This document shows positions 53,801-61,969 of a stretch of 64,000 nucleotides of DNA, in pieces. The notes beneath the pieces are model-generated. The model was not told the DNA's origin and searched no databases. It saw only the letters and a list, made by a program, of their open reading frames with translations. Source of the DNA: Limisphaerales bacterium (GTDB lineage: Bacteria; Verrucomicrobiota; Verrucomicrobiia; Limisphaerales; SXTU01); assembly GCA_009773355.1 (NCBI GenBank), contig WRPG01000009.1, forward strand, positions 1-64,000, read 5' to 3'. Numbering within the stretch: position 1 is the stretch's first letter; every line of letters begins with the position of its first letter. A program made the position numbers and the translations under genes.

Positions 53801-56800
53801 GGGGTTGCCCGAACTCGCCGAGGTTCCCTGGCTGTTCGTCCCCAGGAAGAATTCCACGTTCGTGACGGCCGCCACATGGTTGGCCACGACGGCTTCGAGA
53901 CTCACGGTGGCGGTGGTCAACACAGTGCCGTTCGTGGGTGTTGTCAGGCTCACGGACCACGGCGTATCGACGATGACATTGGCGACGGCGGAGGTCGCGG
54001 TCACCCCCAGCCGGTCGGTGGCCAGCGCCGTCAGGGCATACGCCCCCACCGCCGGATTGGTCCATGTCAGCGCAAATGCCGTGTTCGTATAAGGAGCGTT
54101 GTTGGTCACCACTCCCAAGCTGTTGGTCCCGGAGAAGAACTCCACCTGCGCCACGCCCACCCCGTTGGTCGTCCCCGCCTGGACCACCAGCGCCGGACTC
54201 ACCGGCGTCACCAGCACCGCGTTGTTCGTCGGGCTCACCAGCGTCACCCATGGCCGGTGCTCGACGATCACGGTCACTTCCGCTGACACGCTCGTCACCC
54301 CGTAGCCGTCCGTCGCCTCTGCGCGCAGAATGTTGGTGCCCAACGGCGCGTTGGTCCAGGTGTAGGAGCAGGGTCCGTTGCCCCACACCGCCAGCACGTT
54401 GGTTCCCGCCTTGAGCGTCACGTTGGTGATGCTGTTCTCCGGGTCGGTCGCGCTGATGCCCACCACCACCAGCGTCGGCGGCACATACACCGCCCCGCTG
54501 GCCGGATTGGTGATCGCCACTGTCACCGCCCCATTCACCACCACGTTGGTCACCCACGCGGACTCGGTGCTCACCCCCAGGTTGTCCGTAGCCACCGCTC
54601 GGAACAGGTAAATGCCGCCCACCACGTTGCTCCAAGCGTGGCTGAAGTTCGTTCCCGGGCTGGCCAGGTTCACCAGCAGGTTGTTGGTGCCCGTTCCTTG
54701 GAAAATGGCCACATTGGTGACCGTGCCATTCGGGCTCGCGCACACGCCCGTCACCGTGATGGTCGCCGGAGCCGGCGTGAACATCTGGCTGTTGGTCGGG
54801 CTGGTCAGCGCCACCGTGGGCGGCACGTCCACCACCACCCGCACCACCGCCGCTGTCGTCACCACACCCAAACGGTTCGAGGCCACCGCCGTCAGATAGT
54901 TGGTTCCCGCCGGGGCGCTGGCCCAGTTGATGCCGTAGGGGTTGCCGGTGTTGGTGGACACGCCCAGACTGTTGGTCACCCCGGTGCTGGTCAGGCCCTG
55001 GAAGAACTCGACCTGCTGGATGCCCACCAGGGTGTTGGTGGCCACCGCCGTCAGCGGCAGGCTCGCCGCCCACCGCACGATGGCGTCGTTCGTCACCCCG
55101 GTCAGGCTTACCGTCGTCGGCGCATCCACGACCAGCGTCACCGGGGCCGAGGTGCGCACGATCCCACCCAAGTTCGTCGCCCGGGCCGTGATCAACCAGT
55201 TGGTTCCCGCAGTCGCGTTGGTCCAGACCACGCCATACGGGCTGCTGGTGTCCACCCCCAGGCTGTTGGTGCCGTTCACGAAAAACTCCACCTGCACAAT
55301 CCCCATCAGGTTGCTCACCACACTCGCCGTGAGCGTCACGTTCGTTGGTGCCACCGCCACTAGCCCGTTCGCCGAAGTCGCCAGGCTCACGGTCCAGTTC
55401 GGCTCGACCACGACGTTGGTCGCGCTGGTCGAGGTCGCCACCAGCCCCAGCCGATCCGTCACCCGGGCGCTGAAGGTGTTGGTCCCGGTCGCTGGGCTGT
55501 TCCAAGTGAACTCATAGGGCGCATTGGTCACCGTGCCCACCACAGTCGTCCCCGCCAGAAACTCCACACGGTCCACCCCGTTGGTGCTCGTTGCCACCGC
55601 CACCAGCGGCACGCCCGCCGGCAGCGCATACACCGCTCCGCTGGCGGGACTCGTCAGCGCCACCGCCGGCGGCACGGCCACCTGAATGGTTCGTGTCACC
55701 GTTGTCGTCACCCCCAGATTGTCCGTTGCCACGACCCTGATCACATAGTTCCCCACCGTGTTGTTCGTCCACGACACACTAAACGTGTTCGTGTAGGGGG
55801 CTGTGTTGGTCACCACGCCCAGACTGTTGGTCGCGCTGGCCGCGTTCGTGCCCGGCCCGTGGTAGAACGCCAACCGCGCCACCTGTCCGTCCGGATCCGT
55901 GGCCGTCACCGTCACCGGGATCGTCGCCGGTGCTGCATACACCATCCCGTTGCTCCCGGGACTCACGAAGGCCAAGGTCGGAGGAACATCGATGGTGACG
56001 GTCACCGGTGCGCTGGTGCTGGTGAGGGAGAGGTTGTCGGTGGCGACGGCGGTGACCACATTGGTGCCGGCTGGAATGTTCATCCAAGGAAACGAGTAGT
56101 TGGTGCCGGGCAGGGCGGGAATGTGCGCCAGCAAGGTGCCGTTGGCGTAAAAGTCCACGCTCTGGATCGTGCCGTCGGCATCGGTCGCCGTCGCGTTCAG
56201 CGTGAGGTTTCCCGGCGCGGTCACCACCGTCCCGTTGGTCGGGCTGGTCAGTGTGATGTTCGGGCGTTTGTCCAAGAGGATCGTGACCGGGGCAGAAGTT
56301 CCCATCGCCCCATGAATGTCGGTCGCCCGGGCGGTGAGCCAGTTGGTTATCGTCGTGGCATTGCTGCTGCCCCACCAAGTGAGCATGTAACTAGGGCCGA
56401 CCGAGGTTGTGCCGATCAGGGTGTTGCTGGTGCCGTTCGAGACGTAGTAGGCCACGTTGCTGATCGCCGCATAGAAATTGGTGGCGGAGGCAGTGAGCGA
56501 GACGGCATTACCATGCGGGATGAGCGCGTTGGCCGCCGGTGCGATGAGCGTGACGGTCGGCTGGGGATCCACGAGAATTTCCACCACCCGTGAGGTGGAA
56601 ATGTTGCCCAACAGATCTGTCGCCCGGGCCGTCAGATAGTGAATGCCCGCCAGCGCATTGCTCCAGACGAGGGTGTAGGGGCTGGTGGCGGCAGCGCCCA
56701 GCCAATTCGTGCCGGAGTAGTAGTTCACTTGCGCGACCTGGCATTCGTTGGTGACGCTCGCTGTCAACGTGAGGTTGGTGGGCTGTAGAAAGACCGTGTT

Positions 56801-59800
56801 GTCATAGGGGCTGGCAATGGCCACCGGCGGGAAGAAATCCTGAACCCAATTCGTCCCCTGCGGAAAGCCGCTCACCCAGAATGCGTCGCCCACTGCCACC
56901 GACGGGGGCGCGGACGGAAACCAGCCCAGACCGGAGTAGTATTGATATACCGAGTAATTGGTGGTGGCATTATTCCAGAAATCGAGCCTCAATGCGCTCG
57001 CCACTGGGAGCCCCAGCACGGCCTCTAGCCTGCCGCCCAAGGGCACCGCTGAACCGTAGATGCCGAAGTTGGTTCCAATGGGCGTCACGATGTGTCCCTC
57101 GGGAATTTCGCCAATGAAAGTGAGTGTCGTCGCATTTGTTTGTGAGTTTCTAAAGGACACGCCCTCACCCGGGTTCAGCGTGAGGTTGCCCGACCAAGTT
57201 CCAAACGCGTAAGAGGCGCTCTCGAATCCACCAGATGCCGGGTTATACTTGAACACGCTGCTGCCAGGGGGAGCGCTGGAAAAGTGCGAAGGAACGCCGT
57301 TGTTGGCTCCGTTGAACGGAATCGAGATCATGGAATCACCCGTAGGGACAGTCTTCCGCAGGTAACCAAACACGTTGACCGACCGGTCGCAGCCATTTCT
57401 TGCCCGGTAGAACCGGTAGGGATAGTTGGTCGCCCCCGCATCCACCACGGTGACGTTGCCGCCCGTGGCCGTGATGTTCGTGACCGCCGTCCAGTTGAGC
57501 AGGTCGCTCGACGCCTGCACCGTCCAATTCGAACCGGAAATACCACCACCCACCTGAAGCTGGAACTGTCCCCCGCTGAGGAACGTCCCCGCGCCCAGCG
57601 CCAGCGGTTTGGCAATCTCGCTGGCCGCAAGCGGGTAGTTGAACGTCTCGAAGTCCCGGAACTGGCCGTTGACCGTCTGGCCACCGTAGTAATCGTTGCC
57701 GATGCTGAAGCCGGTCGTTGCCCGCATCGAGGCATTTGGCCAGGCGGTGATCCCGCTCCCGGTCTGCACGAGCTGGCCATCAATGTAGAGTGCCGAGCTA
57801 CTGGGACTGTAGGTCAGGGTGATCTGGTGCCACTGATTGGAGTGAAACGAGATGTTGGCGGCGAGATACCCCACGCCATAGTTGGTCTGTCCGTCGAATC
57901 CGTTGAAGGTGATTTGATTTCCTTCCGGATGGAACTGCAGATCCCAAAAACCGACGCTCCCGTCGTAGGTGAACCACCCCACGGACACCAAACGCCCCCA
58001 TGTGCCCGGTCCGGTGCCACTCGCGTTGGTGCTCGCCCAATTGGGCTTGAACCAGAAACGGACGCTGCCCTCCCGCAGGTTGATGTTGGGGCTACCGTTG
58101 GTCTCCACGTCGCGGTAGGTCAGGAAGCGCCAGGAATCGTTGGTGCCCACTTGTAGTCCGCGCCCGCTCCAGCTGATGATGTTCTGGGCGTTGGTGGTGA
58201 ACAAGGGCACCTGCCCCTGCTCGCCCAGCCAGTTCGTGTCGTGGAAACGCCACAGGCCCAGCCGCCGGGGACGCAGCACGTAGCTGTTCGGGTCGGTGGG
58301 ATCGGTGCCGTCGAGATGCTCGTCGATGGCCCAGACGCCGTCGTAGTCGAGGTCGGAATACGCATCGGACAGGCCGTTGCCCGCCGTGGACCAAAGCAGC
58401 CAGCTCGTCTCCCCCGCGTCCACGGTTCCGTTGCCGTTCCGATCTTCAAAATGATCCGGCAGGCCGTCGCCGTCGGTGTCCAACGGCAGGCCGTTGGTGT
58501 TCAGCGCGACGTAATGATAGCCGATGTCCACTGTGGAGTTGGTCTCCTTGACCTGGTTCGTGGCGGTCGTGAAATGGTATAAGCCCGCCGCAGCAGCAGT
58601 CTGGCTGCCGGCGTTCACGATGGCGTTCCCGTTGGTCAGATAGTATGAACCCAGCGGTCCCGCGACAAACCCGGCTTGATCTACCAGCACGTCATTGGTC
58701 TGCGCCGGAGACAGGCGGGTGAAGGATCCGCTGTTGGTCGTGTAGCCATTCCAGCCGTGGGCCGTGGGGGTGCCAGAAACCGCCGTTCCGTCAAAAAGGG
58801 AATCGTAAACGGACACCCCACCCCACCAGGCAAAATAGCTGAATGATGCGCTTCCTCCTATGAAAGTGCAGTTGCGAAACGTGTTCGCCCCCCAGCTCGT
58901 GCCGGAGACAGTGGTTCGGTCGAAGAGGCAGGAGTGATACTCAATCGTGTGGCCCTTGACCTCCAGTCGGCCGCCTTGGAAATGGCAGTGTTCGAACCTG
59001 AACGAATCATCAGGATAGGAACTATAGTCGCGGAAGACTCCGATGTTGGTGGTTCCCATGACTACGAAATCGGTGAATCGGCAGCCACCGCTCAGAGTGC
59101 CCGAACCGCTCGACACTATCAGTGCGTCGATGTTCTGGTTCCAGAAAGTTGAAGCGCTCTCCTGCACCGCGTTGAACATGACCAGTCGATTGCGTTCGGT
59201 TGGCAAACCAGCGCTTTCCCATCGGTTCAACCCTGCGTTGGGATTGATGTAGATTCCATAATAGGCATAATTGGTATAGGGGTTGACTACTCCAACGCTG
59301 ACTCCCGGTTGGATGGTCACGCCGATGCCAGTGTTGGGAGCAGTGGCCGCGAAGACGTAATCCAAAGCAGCGTAGTGGTAACCCAAGTCAGGCGTGTCCA
59401 CATCCCGTTCCACCCGTTTGCCAAACACGGCGTTGGTATTGATCCAGCCCGAAACCAATAGCGGCGGCTCGGTGGTCCGCTGCTGGATGGCGGCGGTCGT
59501 CAGCGGGTCAATGGCGGCGGAACCGACGTTGCGCCAGGCGGAGTTGGTGGGCAGGTAGTAGCCGCCACCGCCCATGATTTGGAACGGGTTGCTGGTCGCA
59601 GTGAAACCGTTGGCCTGAGACAGGGCTGGCGAATCGTAAATGCCGTTGTAGTTCGCCGTGAGATTGGAATAGGAGCCGTAAGTCGTGACCGACGCAAAGA
59701 TGTTGTTGGTGGCCCGAACATCTCCGCTCCCGAACGCATAGAAAACATTTGAGCACGCATTGAAGGTGCTGTTTTCCACCAAAATCGGTTGCTGGTAATT

Positions 59801-61543
59801 GTCCCCAACCACAGCGTAGGTGGTGTTGGCGATCAGCGAGTTGAGCACTTTCATGCCTGCGTTCCCACCCCACAGGCCGACGAAGCAATTCATCACTTGG
59901 ATGTTACGGAAGGTCAGCAAACCCCGGTAATTGGCGGCGACCGCGTAATTGGCGTAAGCAAATCGCATATGCTCCAATGTCAACGGTTCAGTCGTCACAA
60001 TGTTGAAGCACATCGCTCCGTGGTAGTAGTTCGTTGGATTCCCAGTGGAGCCTGAGATGGTTTCGCCCACGGTGTCGTCGTCTCGGATGGTAAAGACTGC
60101 CGGCCGATACTCGCTCGTCTTTAGAAGCAACGGCCCATGGAATAGAAGATATGATGTGTTTGTCGGCGAGTATTTCACAACGGCTCCGCCTTCAATCGTC
60201 GTCGTTCCGTTCAGCGTCACGTCTCCGCTGACATAGTAAGTCGTGTCGCCTTGAAAGGTGAAATTGGTGAGCGTCCCCCCAAGATTGTAATCCACCACCA
60301 GCCCCGGACCGGACAACGGGAGCGAGGCCACCTGCATCCGGCCGCGAAAATTCGGCAGTTCGCGCTGGGGAGGCGCACACGTCGCCAGCAGCCGTTCCAG
60401 CTTCATGACGGGCCGGCGGTTCCACGCCTGCGGCCGGCGGGGCAACTGCGGCAGGAAGGGCTGCAAGTCGGGATACTCAACCGCCTCCAGAAGGAATACT
60501 CGTCCTCCCTGCTTGAGCCAGCGCTTGCCCACGGGCACCGAGCTGTCCGACTTGCCCGGCAACAAGTTTCCCTGCTCGCCCAGCTGAAAGGCCCGGCCCG
60601 GCCCCATTTTCATCGCGCCAAACTCCAGGGTCTCGTCCTGCAAGCCGTCCACTTCGCGCCCGTTCACGAGCTTCTTCTTGAGGACATCGACCTTGCGGGC
60701 GGGTTCCGGTGCATCCAAAAACTCCGTCATCACCACCAGTTGCGAGCTAACTGGGTCCAGCCCGAAATCAGCGGGATTGGGCGGGCGCTCCCGCAGGATG
60801 ACATCCTGTTCGATGCCGCTAAGCCGGTAGGTATAGCGCAAATCTGCTTTCAGTTCCTTGAACGCGTCCGCATACACCACCTCGTTGGGTGGGTGGATGG
60901 CTCCCGGGCTGTTCTTGAGACTGGAGATTTGAACCGACCTTCCGGTGGTGGTTTCAAGGTAGAACAGGCCCAGCACATGACTCCTCAACCGTTTGCCGTC
61001 GGGCGTGTTGACTTCGAGAAAACCGGCGCGGTTCGCGTTGGCCCCGAAGTTGACCTGATGAGATCCGCTCTTCGCCTCCGCCCCGCCGGGAGCCAGCTCG
61101 ATGAGCGCTCGGGCCGGAACCCATTGCCCGGCGTCCAGCCGGTTCACGCCCGTGGCAAGCTCGACGTAGGAGTTGGTGCGCACTTCCCGCCGCCCGACTG
61201 CGTTGGTCAACGTGCGGTAGGTTTCCCAACGGTTGTGATGCGCCCCGCGTTCAACCACCTGTGGGATCGCCGGCGGAGGCGAGGCTGTCCGCTCCTGCTC
61301 GGCGAGAAAATCCTCCACCTGTTTCTGCCGCTGCGCGCGAAGCGCCGGATCCACGCCGGAGGTATTGCCCTGCCCCGGCGGCGGCGCTCCCACTCCATTG
61401 GCCCTGGCACCATCCGGCGTCCGTGTGGGCCCGCCCGAAGCGGCGGCCCCGAGCGCGCCGCCGAGTGGAAGCAGGAGCACCAGCGTTCCCGCAAGCGCCA
61501 CGGCGCGCTCCCGCATCCGTTGGAGGGGCAAGAATCCATTCAT
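44810..61543 (-). CDS. Giant secreted multidomain surface protein (Ig-like, LamG, TSP3-like)
   Basis: About 5,577 residues from MNGFLPLQRMRERAVALAGT (ATG 61543). The domain order starts with a signal peptide, a Pro/Gly linker, and a conserved N-terminal region. A right-handed beta-helix-like region (about 59-60 kb) and TSP3/EF-hand-like DTDGDGLPDHFEDRNGNGTV follow. After these come a LamG domain (~57.7-58.2 kb) and roughly thirty Ig-like repeats of ~90 residues (VTLTSPTNGTVV ... VQVEFFxGTNSLG ... YTLTWTNAPVGTN ... RATDxLG). The end has a chitobiase-C-like domain (~48.4 kb) and four TSP3-LamG modules. The short Thr/Asn/Gly-rich strands suggest a calcium-stabilised cell-surface adhesin or stalk. 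It is probably co-expressed with the RHS gene. Confidence 0.9.
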   Translation of the reverse strand: MNGFLPLQRMRERAVALAGTLVLLLPLGGALGAAASGGPTRTPDGARANGVGAPPPGQGNTSGVDPALRAQRQKQVEDFLAEQERTASPPPAIPQVVERGAHHNRWETYRTLTNAVGRREVRTNSYVELATGVNRLDAGQWVPARALIELAPGGAEAKSGSHQVNFGANANRAGFLEVNTPDGKRLRSHVLGLFYLETTTGRSVQISSLKNSPGAIHPPNEVVYADAFKELKADLRYTYRLSGIEQDVILRERPPNPADFGLDPVSSQLVVMTEFLDAPEPARKVDVLKKKLVNGREVDGLQDETLEFGAMKMGPGRAFQLGEQGNLLPGKSDSSVPVGKRWLKQGGRVFLLEAVEYPDLQPFLPQLPRRPQAWNRRPVMKLERLLATCAPPQRELPNFRGRMQVASLPLSGPGLVVDYNLGGTLTNFTFQGDTTYYVSGDVTLNGTTTIEGGAVVKYSPTNTSYLLFHGPLLLKTSEYRPAVFTIRDDDTVGETISGSTGNPTNYYHGAMCFNIVTTEPLTLEHMRFAYANYAVAANYRGLLTFRNIQVMNCFVGLWGGNAGMKVLNSLIANTTYAVVGDNYQQPILVENSTFNACSNVFYAFGSGDVRATNNIFASVTTYGSYSNLTANYNGIYDSPALSQANGFTATSNPFQIMGGGGYYLPTNSAWRNVGSAAIDPLTTAAIQQRTTEPPLLVSGWINTNAVFGKRVERDVDTPDLGYHYAALDYVFAATAPNTGIGVTIQPGVSVGVVNPYTNYAYYGIYINPNAGLNRWESAGLPTERNRLVMFNAVQESASTFWNQNIDALIVSSGSGTLSGGCRFTDFVVMGTTNIGVFRDYSSYPDDSFRFEHCHFQGGRLEVKGHTIEYHSCLFDRTTVSGTSWGANTFRNCTFIGGSASFSYFAWWGGVSVYDSLFDGTAVSGTPTAHGWNGYTTNSGSFTRLSPAQTNDVLVDQAGFVAGPLGSYYLTNGNAIVNAGSQTAAAAGLYHFTTATNQVKETNSTVDIGYHYVALNTNGLPLDTDGDGLPDHFEDRNGNGTVDAGETSWLLWSTAGNGLSDAYSDLDYDGVWAIDEHLDGTDPTDPNSYVLRPRRLGLWRFHDTNWLGEQGQVPLFTTNAQNIISWSGRGLQVGTNDSWRFLTYRDVETNGSPNINLREGSVRFWFKPNWASTNASGTGPGTWGRLVSVGWFTYDGSVGFWDLQFHPEGNQITFNGFDGQTNYGVGYLAANISFHSNQWHQITLTYSPSSSALYIDGQLVQTGSGITAWPNASMRATTGFSIGNDYYGGQTVNGQFRDFETFNYPLAASEIAKPLALGAGTFLSGGQFQLQVGGGISGSNWTVQASSDLLNWTAVTNITATGGNVTVVDAGATNYPYRFYRARNGCDRSVNVFGYLRKTVPTGDSMISIPFNGANNGVPSHFSSAPPGSSVFKYNPASGGFESASYAFGTWSGNLTLNPGEGVSFRNSQTNATTLTFIGEIPEGHIVTPIGTNFGIYGSAVPLGGRLEAVLGLPVASALRLDFWNNATTNYSVYQYYSGLGWFPSAPPSVAVGDAFWVSGFPQGTNWVQDFFPPVAIASPYDNTVFLQPTNLTLTASVTNECQVAQVNYYSGTNWLGAAATSPYTLVWSNALAGIHYLTARATDLLGNISTSRVVEILVDPQPTVTLIAPAANALIPHGNAVSLTASATNFYAAISNVAYYVSNGTSNTLIGTTSVGPSYMLTWWGSSNATTITNWLTARATDIHGAMGTSAPVTILLDKRPNITLTSPTNGTVVTAPGNLTLNATATDADGTIQSVDFYANGTLLAHIPALPGTNYSFPWMNIPAGTNVVTAVATDNLSLTSTSAPVTVTIDVPPTLAFVSPGSNGMVYAAPATIPVTVTATDPDGQVARLAFYHGPGTNAASATNSLGVVTNTAPYTNTFSVSWTNNTVGNYVIRVVATDNLGVTTTVTRTIQVAVPPAVALTSPASGAVYALPAGVPLVAVATSTNGVDRVEFLAGTTVVGTVTNAPYEFTWNSPATGTNTFSARVTDRLGLVATSTSATNVVVEPNWTVSLATSANGLVAVAPTNVTLTASVVSNLMGIVQVEFFVNGTNSLGVDTSSPYGVVWTNATAGTNWLITARATNLGGIVRTSAPVTLVVDAPTTVSLTGVTNDAIVRWAASLPLTAVATNTLVGIQQVEFFQGLTSTGVTNSLGVSTNTGNPYGINWASAPAGTNYLTAVASNRLGVVTTAAVVRVVVDVPPTVALTSPTNSQMFTPAPATITVTGVCASPNGTVTNVAIFQGTGTNNLLVNLASPGTNFSHAWSNVVGGIYLFRAVATDNLGVSTESAWVTNVVVNGAVTVAITNPASGAVYVPPTLVVVGISATDPENSITNVTLKAGTNVLAVWGNGPCSYTWTNAPLGTNILRAEATDGYGVTSVSAEVTVIVEHRPWVTLVSPTNNAVLVTPVSPALVVQAGTTNGVGVAQVEFFSGTNSLGVVTNNAPYTNTAFALTWTNPAVGAYALTALATDRLGVTATSAVANVIVDTPWSVSLTTPTNGTVLTTATVSLEAVVANHVAAVTNVEFFLGTNSQGTSASSGNPYAFVCTNLVVGTNSLWAVARNDLGRSATSAVRQVIRDRVPEVTLVLPVAGAVIPHGSTFQLAVAITNTFGTVTNVTYYASNSSGGITIGSTATAPDFARFWTATNAAAGTNWLRAVAVDAFGVTGTSASVPIILNKSPVVAMTDPTGGLYVPPQTVPLGATAVDEDGWIGRIEFYREATPSAILLRAVTNTNPAATNFTFAWTNAPVGVFRLYAKAVDDRGAIRQSGYLTVTNDTPPVVAFVSPGSDGAVYAIPATIPVTVTATDADGQATQVVFSYGVGTNAAGVTNWIGLGVVTNAPYSVTWTNNSVGNYVLKAVATDNLGVTTTATRTVRLAVAPTVALTSPVNGSVYVLPADLPLTAVGASTNGLGRVEFLAGTNVVGVVTNAAPYTNTVFALSWTNALVGTNALVGTNQLSARVTDRLGLVATSTNAVSVVVEPAWGVDVTAPVSGTIVVAPTDVTLTAGVFSNLVGIAQVEFFLNGTTSLGAASSSPYALTWTNAAVGTNAITARATDLLGIVRTSATVQLIVDAPTTISLTGLTNDTIVRWAASLPLTAVATNTLVGIQQVEFFQGLSGAGLTNSLGVSTNPGSPYGINWTNAPAGTNYLTAVATDRLGVAATAAVVRVVVDVPPTVTLTSPTNSQMFTPAPATITITGECASPNGTVTNVAVYQGATLLANLTSPGTNFSYAWSNVVGGVYALRAVATDNLGVSTDSVWVTNVVVNGAVTVAITNLTNWTAVVLGTAIPVGITATDPENSITNVTLTAGTNVLATWTSGPYEFIWNDAPVGTNILRAQATDSYGVSGAAEVNVVVASRPWVTWKEPINTTNSVYVTPVSPRLEVQAGTTNGVGIAQVEFFAGTNSLGVVPNAEPYTNTAFALTWTNPAVGAYALTALATDRLGVTATSAVANVIVDALPSVVLTHPATNLALPAPASVTLTAEADGNYGTVTNVQFYAGSTLLGTGTANGTTYSFTWSNVPAGTNSLTARATDDHGVTATSASVTLIVNALPQVSLTSPTNGTVVLAGTDLGLTATATSQIGLTQVEFLLGTNSLGVATNTGSPYTLAWTNVPVGTNYLTVLATDNLQMTSTSAVVMVIGDPVMTVAITAPTNGTAVAAPASVVLSATASNSLVGIQQVEFFRGTNSLGVVTASPYTLTWNNAAVGTNSITARATDVLGMSKNSDPVTLIVGTRPAIVFHQPVNNTVFLAPANVTNQITAGSGVGVTQVELFQGVGTTVAGATNLLAVLTNAPPYTNTAFSFVWPDVGTNVYSLFVRATDTLGLTGTAAVTNLVVEHPPTVTLTGPASGQVFTPAPATIPLSATASGNFGSIASVQFFNGNALIGPGSTTNGSSFTFTWTPVAAGTNYVTARARDIYGVMSTSAVAQIIVAIPPTVQITAPAVNAVYQAPAEIPINVTASGTVGIVQVEFFHGTNLLQVVTNAAPFSNTAFGMVWTNVGTNVHQITARATDVLGVSGTSAITPVVVDIPPSVTMVSPTNGTVLAAPANVTLTASATGNFGSVTNVDFYSGSAFLGQGVFTNGAYTRTLLLQGGEYHLTAVAFDSWGLGATSAPVTLVMDAPTVVSVTEPPAGSVFLSPAAFTVSASATNSNTNGTIQQVSFYDGTNLLATVTNPPYSLIYSNAPLGYRSLTARALDGLGLEWSSPTVQVIVDTPPSVALTNPVPPTTITTLDMLTLGATAASSAVSIARVEFYQGTNYLGTAAGSPYAVAWRSGSVGSFDFTAVAVDSVGVKATSAVVTVSVILPTAPVPVVSPASGLYSNAVSVTITGGPLGAGYRYSVDGGVTWLDYVNGVSLQSLITNTVILAKTICPGYYDSAVTVVVYTFPDSDGDGLTDAHEHLIGTDPLQPDTDNDGRSDQQELVDGTNPLDPASVTLVRLAAWPFVGTNWLAGERGQLPLVASNAAYTPGFSAGAVRINSTNAARLAYRDVEADGTANLNVRNGTIRFWFRPDWDMYYSQPAQPGRLIELGTRGGENPEGWWALHFDEQGLLHFTTQSAGGEEREHFPWGVWMPTWSSYSYGGWMQFTLTYSPTNILLYGNGSLLAEGDSGVDGYPDFAVRHAHGFSLGSDRFGGQQAQGSFELVETYNHPLDADAVYTRFTQEAVHLAKLDSDYDGIPDQAEMYWYGTDPADAASTYPVRLAYWQFSDTNWVVNHDWGWNYWYGTEFAPLVATNLESVLSWDGSALSVAGGAVATRLAYRDAEEDGNPNINLRNGTVRFWFRPNWASASAGGAGPGVEASLVEVGADDASTDFGVWRVFVSADGNTLGFLSRSNSLTTNTTSFSVPVSWQSGVWHQVVLSYGPTNQDLFVDAQLLATQTNAMCYPDLGVRRAYGIHLGGDHLGGRLAGGWFDNLETFNYPMDTNQVAQDYAAQLQAASLVDSDYDGLSDAAELQNGSDPLNPDSVPPLRLGYWSFNDEWQWVGDRGQWPWMPYAQAIPTMRTNGVRINATMYGYGVLGYYETEADGIANINCRKGTVSFWFKPDWDTASAANPEGGPGHEGQLFSLGSRDTNLLACWWGVSLNAQGNLLTFSAQTNGEAATFLSAPIQWQSNRWYHLALAYSPTGSALYVNGQIATNGAGVSLYPDAATRQSYGLLMGDAAEGGQSADGVFDELETYNYPLSAAAVGQAYTNALASMALVDSDYDGRNDAQELADGTDSVNPDSVLPVKLATWHFDAGYTGAQGQSPLFQTNTSLATSWNTKALLITGTNIAQLAYRCEETNGRANLNLRSGSICFWFKPNWASTTSGGTGPGCEARLIEVGRRIPESTNEWWSLYTDTNGTQLTFEAQGSGQSPAVYFTRPIGWQSNQWHLVCLTYTPTNSQLYLDGVAAVTEGYGISAWPEIGVRAATGFRVGSDWEGANWAGGQFDELETYNYPLTEAEVSASLLTNSPYDSDGDGLSNYQEALFGTNPSLIDSDGDGLDDGVEYLMSSSWSSPSSSVTPAVYPEPQYIILFTPLEDPWGVGSGRGRPNRAPGVDR
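51059..53095 (-). repeat. Supra-repeat copy B within giant gene (about seven Ig-like domains)
   Basis: This segment repeats the one at 53966-55975 with the same domain order: AFVSPGS, LTSPVNGSVY, VDVTAPVSG, TISLTGLTND, LTSPTNSQMF, VAITN and VTPVSPRL. The last ~130 bases (ATCGACGATGACATTGGCGA onward) are almost identical in both copies. Confidence 0.8.
53966..55975 (-). repeat. Supra-repeat copy A within giant gene (about seven Ig-like domains)
   Basis: Partner of the copy at 51059-53095, spaced about 2.9 kb. Stretches such as RWAASLPLTAVATNTLVGIQ and VDVPPTVALTSPTNSQMFTP are shared almost unchanged, while the other domains have drifted, which indicates an older duplication with partial gene conversion. 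Confidence 0.8.
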
Positions 61544-61969
61544 AGGCGGCTTCCTCCGGGCGCACTCGGTGCCCGACAAAATTCCTTCCGACTGGCGCTG
61601 ATTAAGTTTTTCCGACAGCAAAAGGCCCGGTTCCCGAATCAAGGCGTTTGGCTATGCCGTCTTTGTGAACCTCCTGCCCCGCCCGAGTCAAAGAAAAGTT
61701 ATTCACATTCCGCTTGTTCACCCGGTCGTCACAATTGCGGGTTGATTATGACGATTCGTGGGACATCTGCGGTCCGAGTTGCTGAGGCCCGGTGGTTTCC
61801 CTGTCGGACGAGACGCCTGAACGACTTGATCCGGCCTGCGGCACGTCGGGCAACCCACCCGGGGGATTCTTGGAAGGCCAGTCCAGCGGGACACGCCCGG
61901 GCCTCCGTTCAGCGCGTGCAATTCCCCGAGCAAGGCATCACATGATGCCAGCGCTTGCTTCCAGGGTGG
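61544..61969. other. Gene-free stretch upstream of the giant gene
   Basis: About 426 bases without a supported gene; the frames across it are shadows. A short AT-richer patch around 61690-61750 (AAAGAAAAGTTATTCACATT) is the likeliest site of a minus-strand promoter for the giant gene, but no clear -35/-10 pair is visible. Confidence 0.4.

Noticed and set aside
50000-56000. Possible CRISPR array in the repeated 50-56 kb region
   Set aside because: The repeats are in-frame Ig-like domains of about 270-300 bases inside one gene; there are no short fixed repeats with unique spacers and no cas genes.
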